Shown: piece by piece, positions 52,063 to 60,969 of the stretch
Layout of the letters: every line of letters begins with the position of its first letter
Position numbering within the stretch: the stretch's first letter is position 1
NCBI GenBank assembly: GCA_028283825.1
Contig: JAPWJW010000004.1
Span: forward strand, 438,292-502,291
Direction of reading: 5' to 3'
DNA: 64,000 bases
DNA from: Azospirillaceae bacterium
GTDB lineage: Bacteria; Pseudomonadota; Alphaproteobacteria; Azospirillales; Azospirillaceae
Position numbers and translations under genes: made by a program
The notes under the pieces: generated by a model
The model's database searches: none
Told to the model about the DNA's origin: nothing
What the model saw: the letters and a program-made list of their open reading frames with translations, nothing else

Positions 52063-52749
52063 ATGAAAATCCTGATGGTGCTTACCTCGCACGACACGCT
52101 GGGCGATACCGGCCGCAAGACCGGCTTCTGGCTGGAGGAGCTGGCGGCCCCCTACTACACGTTCAAGGATGCCGGGGCGGAGATCGTCCTGGCCTCGCCC
52201 AAGGGCGGCCGTCCGCCCCTGGACCCGAAGAGCAATGAGCCCGATTTCCAGACCGCCGACACCCACCGGTTCGAGGCGGACGCGGAGGCAACCGAGGCGC
52301 TGTCCCACACCGTCAAGCTGTCCGATGTTTCAGCGGCCGACTTCGACACCGTGTTTTATCCCGGTGGCCATGGCCCGCTGTGGGACCTGGCGGAAGATGG
52401 CAACTCGATCAACCTGATCGAAAGCTTCGTGGCCGCCGGCAAGCCCGTCGCCTTCGTCTGTCACGCCCCCGGCGTCCTGCGCCATGTGAAGACCGCCGGC
52501 GGGCGGCCGCTGGTGGAGGGCAAGAAGGTCACCGGTTTCACCAACACCGAGGAAGAAGCGGTCGGCCTGACCCAGGTCGTGCCCTTCCTGGTCGAGGATG
52601 AGCTGAAGGCCAAGGGCGGCCTCTATTCCAAGGGTCCCGACTGGGCATCCTACGTGATCCAGGACGGTCAACTGATCACCGGCCAGAATCCCGGTTCCTC
52701 GCCCGCCACGGCCCGGGCGCTGATGGACGCGCTGAAGGTCGGCGCCTGA
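52063..52749 (+). CDS. DJ-1/PfpI-family protein (Hsp31/glyoxalase-III-like)
   Basis: A 228-residue protein of the type 1 GATase/DJ-1 superfamily. The nucleophile elbow is AFVCHAPGVL with Cys near residue 130, preceded by the DTVFYPGGHGPLWDLAED loop with conserved Gly/His/Asp, as in Hsp31/HchA and other glutathione-independent glyoxalases. It probably detoxifies methylglyoxal or other reactive carbonyls. It is first in a NemR-type operon, in which E. coli uses a glyoxalase as partner, supporting that role. Direct activity is unproven. Confidence 0.85.
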   Translation: MKILMVLTSHDTLGDTGRKTGFWLEELAAPYYTFKDAGAEIVLASPKGGRPPLDPKSNEPDFQTADTHRFEADAEATEALSHTVKLSDVSAADFDTVFYPGGHGPLWDLAEDGNSINLIESFVAAGKPVAFVCHAPGVLRHVKTAGGRPLVEGKKVTGFTNTEEEAVGLTQVVPFLVEDELKAKGGLYSKGPDWASYVIQDGQLITGQNPGSSPATARALMDALKVGA

Positions 52750-52781
52750 TCACCTGAAAACGGCAGGCGGGGGCATCCGAC

Positions 52782-52922
52782 ATGCGCACCCTTTGGCACT
52801 GGGTTGGCACCGCCTTGGTGGCGCAGCCCTTCTATTCTGAAGAAATCAGGATGGTCCAGCTGCTGCTCCAGCCCTGGATCCATCGGCTGCCGCACGTCGC
52901 CTTGCCCCGCCTGGGCCGATAG
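52782..52922 (+). CDS. Possible small ORF between DJ-1-like and OYE genes
   Basis: A 46-residue ORF MRTLWHWVGTALVAQPFYSE ending HVALPRLGR. It follows GGCAGGCGGGGGC by about 11 nt, is basic and has no homology I recognise. Weak coding evidence; listed because it fills much of the 288-bp gap. Confidence 0.25.
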   Translation: MRTLWHWVGTALVAQPFYSEEIRMVQLLLQPWIHRLPHVALPRLGR

Positions 52923-53037
52923 GCCCCAACCACCCACCACACATCCCCGTACCATCACCCCCGGCGCCGACCGCGCCGGGGGACGGGTCCCCGCATGCCC
53001 GCCCCGGGCGGCGGCGGACCCGGGAGGAGACCAGACG

Positions 53038-54186
53038 ATGACCGGAAACCACATCTATTTCTCGCCCGTCCAGCTGGGCCGCCACACGCTGGCCAACCGC
53101 ATCGTGCTGCCGCCGCTGACCCGCCAGCGTGCGGCCCAGCCGGGCGATGTGCCCACCGACCTGATGGCCGACTATTACCGCCAGCGCGCCAGCGCCGGCT
53201 TCATGGTGACGGAGGGTGCGCAGATCGAGCCGCGCGGCCAGGGCTACGCCTGGACGCCGGGCATCCACACCCCGGCCCAGGTCGCCGGCTGGCGCAAGGT
53301 GACCGACGCGGTCCATGCCGAGGGTGGGGTGATCTTCGCCCAGCTGTGGCACGTCGGCCGCGTGTCGCACCACGCGCTGCAGCCGGATGGGGCGTCCCCT
53401 GTCGCCCCGTCCGCCATCGCCCCCGACAAGGTGCGCGCCTTCATCGAGACGGCACCCGGCGCCGGTGTGCTGGTGCCGCCGCCCACGCCCCGCGCGCTGA
53501 CGGTTCCGGAGATCGAGGAACTGGTCGGCCTTTACGCCCAGGCGGCGCGCAACGCCATCGCCGCCGGCTTCGATGGGGTGGAGATCCACGCGGCCAATGG
53601 CTATCTGGTCAACCAGTTCATCTCCGCCCACGCCAACCAGCGCGACGACGCATATGGCGGCTCGCTGGACAACCGCCTGCGTTTCCTGCGTGAGATCGTG
53701 GCCGCCGTGTCCGACGCCGTCGGCGCCGACCGGCTGGGCGTGCGCTTCACGCCGCTGTTCGAAAGCACCGACCAGGATCGCGTCTATATCGGCCTGGTGG
53801 AGGATGATCCGCACGCCACCTACATCCAGGCGATCAAGGTGCTGGACGACGCCGGTGTCGCCTATCTTTCCATCGCCGAGGCCGATTGGGACAACGCGCC
53901 CGACCTGCCCCCCCGTTTCCGCCAGGCGGTGCGCGCGGCCTATCGCGGCCGGATCATCTATGCCGGCCGGTACACCGTGGAACGCGGCGCCCGCCTGCTG
54001 GAAAGCGGCCTGGCGGACATGGTCGCCTTCGGCCGCCCCTTCGTCGCCAATCCCGACCTGCCGGCGCGCATCGCCAACGGCTGGCCCTTGAACCCGGTGG
54101 ACACCGCGACGCTCTACGGCGGCGGCGCCAAGGGCTACATCGACTACCCGACCTATGGGGCCCCGGCCACGCAAGCCGCGGAATAG
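53038..54186 (+). CDS. Old yellow enzyme (NemA-like alkene reductase)
   Basis: A 382-residue FMN-dependent ene-reductase of the OYE family. Signatures: ANRIVLPPLTRQRA, FAQLWHVGRVSHHALQPDGA, and the substrate-binding His/Asn pair in VEIHAANGYLVNQFIS, HANQRDDAYGGSLDNRLRFL, and YAGRYTVERGARLLESGLAD. It reduces activated C=C bonds (N-ethylmaleimide, enals) with NAD(P)H. This is the target type of NemR, matching its TetR neighbour. It starts after GGAGGAGA. Confidence 0.95.
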   Translation: MTGNHIYFSPVQLGRHTLANRIVLPPLTRQRAAQPGDVPTDLMADYYRQRASAGFMVTEGAQIEPRGQGYAWTPGIHTPAQVAGWRKVTDAVHAEGGVIFAQLWHVGRVSHHALQPDGASPVAPSAIAPDKVRAFIETAPGAGVLVPPPTPRALTVPEIEELVGLYAQAARNAIAAGFDGVEIHAANGYLVNQFISAHANQRDDAYGGSLDNRLRFLREIVAAVSDAVGADRLGVRFTPLFESTDQDRVYIGLVEDDPHATYIQAIKVLDDAGVAYLSIAEADWDNAPDLPPRFRQAVRAAYRGRIIYAGRYTVERGARLLESGLADMVAFGRPFVANPDLPARIANGWPLNPVDTATLYGGGAKGYIDYPTYGAPATQAAE

Positions 54187-54220
54187 TCCCCGACCCCTTT
54201 CAGAAGAAGGATTGAGCACC

Positions 54221-55684
54221 ATGGACATCCTGAACAATCTCAAGGCGGCCGGCTGGCTACGTGAGCGGAACGCGATCGGCGGCACCTGGCGTGATGCGGA
54301 AGGCGGCGCGCGGTACGACGTCGGCAATCCGGCGACGGGGGCCGTGATCGGCACCATCCCCTGGGCAGGCGCGGTTGAGACCAAGGCCGCCATCGATGCC
54401 GCCCAGGCCGCGTTCGGCCCGTGGTCGCGCGAACTGGCGACCACCCGCGCCGACGCCCTGTTGCGCATGGCGGCGGTCATCCGCGACAATGCCGACCTGC
54501 TGGCGTCCATGCTGACGCTGGAACAGGGCAAACCCCTGGCCGAGGCGCGCGGCGAAATCCAGCTGGGCGCCAATTACGTGCAGTGGTTCGCGGAAGAGGC
54601 GCGCCGCGTCAATGGTGAGATCATCCCCTCGCCCTGGCAGGGGCGCCAGCTTCTGGTCATGCGCGAACCGGTGGGCGTGGTCGCCGCCATCTCCCCCTGG
54701 AACTTCCCCTTCTCCATGCTGTCGCGCAAGATCGCCCCGGCGCTGGCGGCCGGCTGCACCGTGGTGGTGAAGCCGTCGGAATTCACGCCCTATTGCGGGC
54801 TGGTCTGGGCCATCCTGGCGGAAAAGGCGGGCATTCCCGCCGGCGTGGTTAATGTCGTCACCGGCGACGCGGTGGCCATCGGTGGTGAGCTGACCGCCAA
54901 TCCGCTGGTGCGCAAGCTGACCTTCACCGGCTCCACCCGGGTGGGCAAGCTGCTGTACCAGCAGTCGGGCGCCACGATGAAGAAGCTGTCGATGGAACTG
55001 GGCGGCAACGCCCCCTTCATCGTCTTCGACGACGCCGACCTGGACCGGGCGGTCGAGGGCGCCATCGCGGCCAAGTACCGCAACGCCGGCCAGACCTGCG
55101 TCTGCGCCAACCGCTTCTATATCCAGGACGGCATCTACGAGGCCTTCGCCCAGCGCTTCACCGAGCGGGTGAAACAGCTGAAGGTCGGCGACGGTTTCGA
55201 GGACGGCGTGCAGCAGGGCCCGCTGATCAATGAGGCGGCGGTGGCCAAGGTCGCCGCCCATGTCGCGGATGCGCTGGCCAAGGGCGGCACGCTGCTGGCC
55301 GGCGGCCGGCGCCACGCGCGGGGCGGCACCTTTTTCGAGCCGACGGTGATCCGCGACGCCACCGACGACATGGTGGTCGCGCATGAGGAGACGTTCGGCC
55401 CCCTGTCGGCCCTGTTCCGCTTCAAGGACGAACAGGACGCCATCGATGCCGCCAACGCGTCGGAATTCGGGCTGGCCGCCTATTTCTACACCACCAACCT
55501 GGCCCGCACCTTCCGCGTCGCCCGGGCGCTGGAAAGCGGCATGGTCGGCATCAACGAAGGCATCATCACCAATGAGGCCGCCCCCTTCGGCGGCGTGAAG
55601 GACAGCGGCATCGGCCGTGAAGGCTCCAGCCACGGCATCGAAGAATTCCTCCAGCTGAAATATCTGAGCCTCGGCGGGCTCTGA
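54221..55684 (+). CDS. Succinate-semialdehyde dehydrogenase-type aldehyde dehydrogenase
   Basis: A 487-residue NAD(P)-dependent aldehyde dehydrogenase. It is closest to the GabD/SSADH group: TFTGSTRVGKLLYQQSGATM, MELGGNAPFIVFDDADLDRA with the catalytic Glu, and NAGQTCVCANRFYIQDG with the catalytic Cys. It oxidises aldehydes to acids, fitting aldehyde clearance in this operon, or 4-aminobutyrate breakdown. A start at 54221 after GAAGAAGGATTG is clear. Repeat copy D follows its stop. Confidence 0.92.
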   Translation: MDILNNLKAAGWLRERNAIGGTWRDAEGGARYDVGNPATGAVIGTIPWAGAVETKAAIDAAQAAFGPWSRELATTRADALLRMAAVIRDNADLLASMLTLEQGKPLAEARGEIQLGANYVQWFAEEARRVNGEIIPSPWQGRQLLVMREPVGVVAAISPWNFPFSMLSRKIAPALAAGCTVVVKPSEFTPYCGLVWAILAEKAGIPAGVVNVVTGDAVAIGGELTANPLVRKLTFTGSTRVGKLLYQQSGATMKKLSMELGGNAPFIVFDDADLDRAVEGAIAAKYRNAGQTCVCANRFYIQDGIYEAFAQRFTERVKQLKVGDGFEDGVQQGPLINEAAVAKVAAHVADALAKGGTLLAGGRRHARGGTFFEPTVIRDATDDMVVAHEETFGPLSALFRFKDEQDAIDAANASEFGLAAYFYTTNLARTFRVARALESGMVGINEGIITNEAAPFGGVKDSGIGREGSSHGIEEFLQLKYLSLGGL

Positions 55685-55693
55685 TACTGAGCG

Positions 55694-55815
55694 CCCTCAG
55701 GCGCCGGGCGCCCGCATCCGCGGGCTGGGCTTCCTCGCATTCCAGTCCACTCCCGTTCCCCGGAATGCTCCGGCGGACACGGCGTCGTGTCCTACCAGCG
55801 GCTCGTGCCGCTGTG
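55694..55815 (-). repeat. Structured intergenic repeat, copy D
   Basis: Fourth copy, in opposite orientation to the others. It has a shortened first stem (AGCGGC-ACGA-GCCGCT), then GGACAC-GACGCC-GTGTCC, GCATTCC...GGAATGC and GCCCGC-GGAT-GCGGGC, and it ends with CGCCCGGCGCCTGAGGG. The last TTTGATC hairpin is missing. It lies in the 162-bp gap between the ALDH and SDR genes. Confidence 0.82.
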
Positions 55816-55846
55816 GGCCCCATTTGCAAAACAGGAGAGTGACATC

Positions 55847-56587
55847 ATGAGCAAGGGTATCGAAGGCAAGGTCGTCCTCATCACCGGCGGCAGCACGGGC
55901 ATCGGGGCGGAAACCGCCCAGTTGCTGGCCCAGCGCGGCGCCAAGGTGGCCATCGCCGCCCGCCGCAAGGACAAGCTGGACGGGGTCGTGGCCGATATCA
56001 CCGCCAGCGGCGGCAGCGCCCGGGCCTATGTGCTGGACGTGACCGACAAGGCCCAGGTGCAGGCCGTCGTGGCCGCCGTGGTGGCGGATTTCGGCCGGCT
56101 GGACGTGCTGATCAACAATGCCGGCCTCATGCCCATCCGCCCGATGGCGGAGGTCAACACCGACGAATGGGATCAGATGATCGACGTGAACCTGAAGGGG
56201 ACGCTGTACGGCATCGCCGCCGTGCTGCCGCGCTTCCTGGCGCAGGACGGCGGCCACATCATCAACCTCAGTTCCGTCGCCGGCATCAAGGTCTTCGCGC
56301 CCGGCGGAACGGTCTATTCGGGCACCAAGTTCGCGGTGCGCGCCATTTCCGAAGGGCTGCGGCAGGAGGTCGGCGAAAAGGTCCGCGTCACCTCGATCGA
56401 GCCGGGCGCGGTAGAGAGTGACCTCAAGCATTCCACCACCGGCACCGCCCAGGAAACGGTGCTTCAGTTCTACAAGCAGGCGATCCCCGCCGCCTCGGTC
56501 GCGCGCGCCATCGCGTTCGCCATCGAACAGCCGGACGATGTGGATGTGAATGAGATCGTCATCCGCCCGACCCGGCAGGAATTTTGA
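55847..56587 (+). CDS. SDR-family oxidoreductase
   Basis: A 246-residue short-chain dehydrogenase: Rossmann GGSTGIGAETAQLLAQRGAK, NNAG near residue 90, catalytic YSGTKFAVRAISEGLRQE. It is the last gene of the electrophile operon and likely reduces reactive carbonyls with NAD(P)H. The start ATG after GGAGAGTGACATC is clear. Its stop is immediately followed by repeat copy C. Confidence 0.92.
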   Translation: MSKGIEGKVVLITGGSTGIGAETAQLLAQRGAKVAIAARRKDKLDGVVADITASGGSARAYVLDVTDKAQVQAVVAAVVADFGRLDVLINNAGLMPIRPMAEVNTDEWDQMIDVNLKGTLYGIAAVLPRFLAQDGGHIINLSSVAGIKVFAPGGTVYSGTKFAVRAISEGLRQEVGEKVRVTSIEPGAVESDLKHSTTGTAQETVLQFYKQAIPAASVARAIAFAIEQPDDVDVNEIVIRPTRQEF

Positions 56588-56747
56588 TACCAGCGGCATG
56601 AGACAACGACTCATACCGCTGTAGGACGCGACCGCGTCCGCCGCAGCATTCCGGGGAGCCGCAGGCGGACTGGAATGCGAGGAAGCCCAGTCGCCGGATG
56701 GCGACGCCCGGCGTCTGAGGGGGCTTTGATCGGTCAAGATTAAAGCC
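56588..56747 (+). repeat. Structured intergenic repeat, copy C
   Basis: The clearest copy. Hairpins: AGCGGCATGAG...CTCATACCGCT (56592-56602/56610-56620, one mismatch), GGACGC-GACC-GCGTCC (56624-56629/56634-56639), GCATTCC...GGAATGC (56646-56652/56672-56678), GTCGCC-GGAT-GGCGAC (56690-56695/56700-56705) and GGCTTTGATC...GATTAAAGCC (56722-56731/56738-56747). It begins right after the SDR stop. The remaining 166 bp before the ABC permease gene show only an AT-rich leader. Confidence 0.88.
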
Positions 56748-56913
56748 ATTGGCATGAGGTTTCCGGGGCGCCGCGCCAGCGGTGCCCCGCACCCTTGAGA
56801 AATTTCAAACAATCAACAAACGAAAAGTCCATTGCCGGAAAAATTTCCACGGCATTTAATGGAGAATATCGAACGCAGAACACCACATTCTTTATGTGAA
56901 ATGAGGTGCGGCC

Positions 56914-57753
56914 TTGTCCTTGACCCTCGACGCCAACACCGGATCCTTGCCGGCCGCCGCGCCCCCTGCCACGCCGCTGGTGTGGCGGGCGCTGGGCCGG
57001 ATCGGCAATTCGCGCTGGACCGTGCCCCTGGTCCTGCTGCTGGCGTGGGAGGCGGGGTCGCGCCTGGGCCTGATCCCGGCGCGTGTCCTGGCCGCACCCA
57101 GTGCCGTGGCGGGCACCTTCTGGTCGCTGCTGGTGTCGGGTGAACTGGTGTCCAACCTGCTGGTGTCGTTGGCGCGCGTCGCCATCGGCCTTGGCATCGG
57201 CGTCGCCGTGGGCACGGTGCTGGCCGTGGTGTCGGGCCTGTTCCGCCGGGGGGAGACGCTGGTCGATCCCTTGATGCAGATGCTGCGCACCTTGCCCTTC
57301 CTGGCGCTGGTGCCCCTGTTCATCGTCTGGTTCGGCATTGGTGAGGTGCCCAAGGTGGCGCTGATCGCCCTGGGTGCCGCCTTCCCGACATACCTCACCC
57401 TGTTCTCCGGCATCCGCGCCATCGAGGCCAAGCTGGTGGAGGCGGGGCGCAGCTTCGGCCTGTCGCGGCTGGAACTGATCACCAACGTGGTGCTGCCGGG
57501 GGCGGCCCCGTCCTTCCTGGTGGGCCTGCGCTACGCCCTGGGGCACGCCTGGCTCAGCCTGGTGGTGGCGGAACAGATCAACGCCTCGGCCGGCCTGGGC
57601 TACCTGATCAACAACGCGCGCGACTTCATGCGCACCGACATCATCGTCGTCTGCCTGGGCGTCTATGCCGTCCTGGGCCTTGGCACCGACTTCCTCGTCC
57701 GCCTGCTGGAACGCCGCCTCCTGGCCTGGCGTCCCACCTTCCTGGAGCGCTGA
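56914..57753 (+). CDS. ABC transporter permease, SsuC-type (sulfonate/taurine)
   Basis: A 279-residue inner-membrane permease of the SsuC/TauC/NitT family with about six helices; the cytoplasmic loop EAGRSFGLSRLELITNVVLP carries the EAA motif that docks the ATPase. The frame begins at a TTG at 56914, 7 nt after a GAGG ribosome-binding site; no ATG is available, so a TTG start is proposed. First gene of a sulfonate uptake and use operon. Confidence 0.9.
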   Translation: MSLTLDANTGSLPAAAPPATPLVWRALGRIGNSRWTVPLVLLLAWEAGSRLGLIPARVLAAPSAVAGTFWSLLVSGELVSNLLVSLARVAIGLGIGVAVGTVLAVVSGLFRRGETLVDPLMQMLRTLPFLALVPLFIVWFGIGEVPKVALIALGAAFPTYLTLFSGIRAIEAKLVEAGRSFGLSRLELITNVVLPGAAPSFLVGLRYALGHAWLSLVVAEQINASAGLGYLINNARDFMRTDIIVVCLGVYAVLGLGTDFLVRLLERRLLAWRPTFLER

Positions 57754-57756
57754 CCC

Positions 57757-58654
57757 ATGGACCCAATCCAACGCCGCCGCTGCCGCCCCCCGTACTGCAG
57801 ACAAGGACGCCGCCGCCGTCCGTGTGCGCGGCTTCACCCGTAGTTTCGGTGACGTCACCGTGCTGCGCGACCTGGACCTGGACATCGCGCCCGGTGAGTT
57901 CGTGGCCCTGCTGGGCCGCAGCGGGTCGGGCAAGACCACGCTGTTGCGCACCCTGGCCGGCCTGGACGCGGCACCGGCGGAACAGGTATCGACCCCCGGC
58001 GCCCGCGCCGTGGTGTTCCAGGAACCGCGCCTGCTCCCCTGGAAGCGGGTCTGGCGCAACGTCACCCTGGGCTTGCGGCAGAACGCCGGCCGCAAACAGG
58101 CGGCCGCGGCGCTGGAAGAGGTGGGGCTGGGCCACCGGGTGGACGCCTGGCCCGCCACCCTGTCGGGGGGTGAGGCGCAGCGCGCCGCCCTGGCCCGCGC
58201 CCTGGTGCGCGAACCGCAATTGCTGCTGCTGGACGAACCGTTCGCGGCGCTGGACGCGCTGACCCGCATCCGCATGCACCAGCTGGTGCTGTCCTTGTGG
58301 CGGGCGCACAACCCGGCCGTCCTGCTGGTCACCCACGATGTGGATGAGGCGATCTCCCTGGCCGACCGCATCCTGGTGCTGGCCGACGGGCAATTGGCGG
58401 TGGAGGAAAAGGTGACCCTGGCCCGTCCGCGTGAGGCGGGGCCGGAGTTCCAGGCCCTGCGCCGCCGCCTGTTGGCCCATCTGGGGGTGGAGCAGGCGCC
58501 GGTGCGCGAGCCGGTACCCCTGTCCTTCGTGCCGCCGGTGGCGGTGCGCCCCCGGCATGTGGGTGCTGGCGTCAACGGCCATAACGGCGGCCATCATACC
58601 GCCAACTGTTCCGCGCCTTCGGCCGGCACCTATGTGGGTGGGGGGCTGGCATGA
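57757..58654 (+). CDS. ABC transporter ATP-binding protein, SsuB-type (frameshift at codon 1)
   Basis: A 298-residue ATPase once one extra G at 57759-57760 is removed; as written, the ATG at 57757 is out of frame. Restored, it starts MTQSNAAAAAPRTADKDAAA. Walker A GRSGSGKTTLL, the Q-loop, signature LSGGEAQRAALARALVREPQ, Walker B LLLLDEPFAALD and H-loop are all intact. It powers the SsuC-type permease for sulfonate import and overlaps the next gene by 4 nt. Confidence 0.9.
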
Positions 58655-59832
58655 CCGCCACCGCCCTGCGCGCCGTCACCGAACCGGACGACCTGAACGG
58701 CCCGGCCCTGGACCGTGTCCTGGCCGGCCTGACGGCGGAATTCGCCGCCGGTGCCGCCCTGCACGACCGCGACAGCAGCTTCCCGTTTGAGAATTTCAGA
58801 AGCCTGCACGCCCACGGCCTGCTGGGCCTGACGGTGGGGCCCGCCTGGGGTGGGGCCGGCGCCGACCTCGCCACCACGCTGAAGGTGGTGCGGGCGGTGG
58901 CCAAGGGCGATCCCGCCACTGCCCTGGTGCTGGTGATGCAGTACCTGTTCCACGCCTCATTGGGGGCGGGGGCCGAAAGCCGCGTGGTGCCGGAGGATCT
59001 GTATGCCCGCGTGGCGCGCGACGCGGTGGAGAACGGCGCCCTGATCAACGCGCTGCGCGTGGAGCCCGACCTGGGCACGCCGGCACGCGGCGGCCTGCCG
59101 GCCACGGTGGCGCGGCGCACCGCTGACGGCTGGTCCATCAGCGGGCACAAGCTTTATTCCACTGGCATCCCGGCCCTGACCTGGCTGGTGGTCTGGGCCC
59201 GCACTGATGAGCCGGAGCCGCGCATGGGCGGCTTCCTGGTGCACCGCGACGCCCCCGGCATCCGGGTGGAGGAGACCTGGGACCATCTGGGCCTGCGCGC
59301 CAGCGGCAGCCACGACGTGATCCTGGAGAATGTGCCCACCCCTCTGGACCATGGGCTGGATCTCCGCGTGCCCGGCGCACCCACCCCGCGCGACGCCCTG
59401 TTCGGCGCCTGGGCCGCTGTCCTGACCGCCGGCATCTATGACGCGGTGGCGCATGCCGCGCGCGACTGGTTCGTGGGCTGGGCCAAGCAACGTATGCCGT
59501 CGAATCTGGGGGCTGCCCTGTCCACCCTGCCGCGTTTCCAGGAAACGGTCGGCGCCATCGACGGCCTGCTGCTGTCCAACCGCGTGCTGCAGGATGCCGC
59601 AGCACGGGGTGACACCACTACGGTGGAATCCGGACTGGTGAAGCACCTGGTGACGGAAAATGCCATCCAGGTGGTGGAAAAGATCATTCAAATCACCGGA
59701 AATCCCGGCATCACCCGCCACAACCCCCTGGAACGCCATTACCGCGACGTGCTGTGCGGCCGCATCCACACGCCCCAGGCGGACGTGGTGCTGACCGGCG
59801 CCGGCCGCGCCGCCTTCGCCGCACATCCTTGA
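58651..59832 (+). CDS. Acyl-CoA dehydrogenase-like flavoprotein
   Basis: A 393-residue flavin-dependent protein of the acyl-CoA dehydrogenase superfamily, of the type often found with sulfonate or sulfur-source operons (SfnB/DszC-like monooxygenase relatives). Signatures: GLLGLTVGPAWGGAGADLAT, WSISGHKLYSTGIPALTWLV, LGLRASGSHDVILENV and ITGNPGITRHNPLERHYRDV. It is likely an FMN- or FAD-dependent oxygenase in organosulfur use; the exact reaction is unknown. It is encoded between the transporter and the LLM monooxygenase. Confidence 0.85.
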   Translation: MTATALRAVTEPDDLNGPALDRVLAGLTAEFAAGAALHDRDSSFPFENFRSLHAHGLLGLTVGPAWGGAGADLATTLKVVRAVAKGDPATALVLVMQYLFHASLGAGAESRVVPEDLYARVARDAVENGALINALRVEPDLGTPARGGLPATVARRTADGWSISGHKLYSTGIPALTWLVVWARTDEPEPRMGGFLVHRDAPGIRVEETWDHLGLRASGSHDVILENVPTPLDHGLDLRVPGAPTPRDALFGAWAAVLTAGIYDAVAHAARDWFVGWAKQRMPSNLGAALSTLPRFQETVGAIDGLLLSNRVLQDAAARGDTTTVESGLVKHLVTENAIQVVEKIIQITGNPGITRHNPLERHYRDVLCGRIHTPQADVVLTGAGRAAFAAHP

Positions 59833-59847
59833 GGAAGGGTCGCCCCC

Positions 59848-60969
59848 ATGTCCCAGACGCTTCAGTTCATCGGCATGATCGGCCACCGCAACGGCTCGGA
59901 ATCCCGGGCGCCCAGCGGTCCCATCGTTGATCGTGAGTACATCGGCGCCGTTGCCCGTGCCCATGAATATGCCGGCTTCGACCGCATCCTGATCGGTTAT
60001 TACAGCACGGCGCCCGACGGTTTCCAGATCGCGGCCTATGCCGTGCAGCAGACGGAGCGGCTGGGCATCCTGTTGGCCCACCGGCCGGGCTTCGTGGCGC
60101 CCACGCTGGCGGCGCGCCAACTGGCCTCGCTGGACCATTTCGCCAAGGGCCGCCTGGCGGTGCACATCATCACCGGCGGCTCGGACGAGGAACAGCAGCG
60201 CGACGGCGATTTCCTGACCAAGGCCGACCGCTACGCCCGCACCGACGACTACCTGGACGTGGTGCGCAAGGTCTGGTCCAGCGACACGCCTTTCGACCAT
60301 GACGGCCCCTATTACAAGACGCGCGGCTCCCTCTCCTACGTGAAGCCGGTGGCGGGATCCCTGCCAGTCTATTTCGGCGGCTCGTCGGAGGAGGCCATCG
60401 CCATCGCCGGCCGTCACGCCGACGTCTACGCCTTGTGGGGGGAGCCGCTGGACGACGCCCGCGACACCATCACCCGGGTCCGGGCGTCCGCCGCCCTGCA
60501 CGGCCGCCACGACCAGGTCGGCTTCAGCCTGTCGCTGCGCCCCATCCTGGGCCGGACGGAGGAGGAGGCCTGGGCCAAGGCCGACCGCATCCTGGAAAAG
60601 GCCCGCGCCCTGCGCGAGGCCAACCCCGGCGGCTGGGGGGAGAAGCGCGCGGGTGAGCCACAGAATGTGGGCTCCCAACGCCTGCTGGCGGCGGCATCCG
60701 CCGGCAAGGTGCGCGACCAGCGCCTGTGGACGGAGATCGCGGCCCTGACGGGGGCCCAGGGCAATTCCACCAGCCTGGTGGGCACGCCCGAGCAGGTGGC
60801 GGAATCGCTGTTGGATTATTACGACCTGGGCATCCGCACCTTCCTCATCCGGGGTTTCGACCCGCTGGAAGATGCCATCGAATACGGCCGCGACCTGATC
60901 CCCCTGGTGCGCCAGGCGGTGGCGGCGCGCGAGACGGCGCCCCTCAAGTCGGTGGTGGCCGCCGAATGA
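59848..60969 (+). CDS. LLM-class FMNH2-dependent monooxygenase, SsuD-like
   Basis: A 373-residue luciferase-like monooxygenase. Features of the alkanesulfonate monooxygenase group include LRILLAHRPGF-type FMN region (LGILLAHRPGFVAPTLAARQ), HIITGGSDEEQQRDGDFLTK and the late NSTSLVGTPEQVAESLLDYY. It cleaves C-S bonds of sulfonates to release sulfite, needing reduced flavin from a partner reductase. No flavin reductase is encoded in this operon. Overlaps the next gene by 4 nt. Confidence 0.92.
   Translation: MSQTLQFIGMIGHRNGSESRAPSGPIVDREYIGAVARAHEYAGFDRILIGYYSTAPDGFQIAAYAVQQTERLGILLAHRPGFVAPTLAARQLASLDHFAKGRLAVHIITGGSDEEQQRDGDFLTKADRYARTDDYLDVVRKVWSSDTPFDHDGPYYKTRGSLSYVKPVAGSLPVYFGGSSEEAIAIAGRHADVYALWGEPLDDARDTITRVRASAALHGRHDQVGFSLSLRPILGRTEEEAWAKADRILEKARALREANPGGWGEKRAGEPQNVGSQRLLAAASAGKVRDQRLWTEIAALTGAQGNSTSLVGTPEQVAESLLDYYDLGIRTFLIRGFDPLEDAIEYGRDLIPLVRQAVAARETAPLKSVVAAE

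Noticed and set aside
52804-54186. Extended OYE gene from 52804
   Set aside because: The N-terminal part is not OYE-like; ATG 53038 follows GGAGGAG and matches the family.
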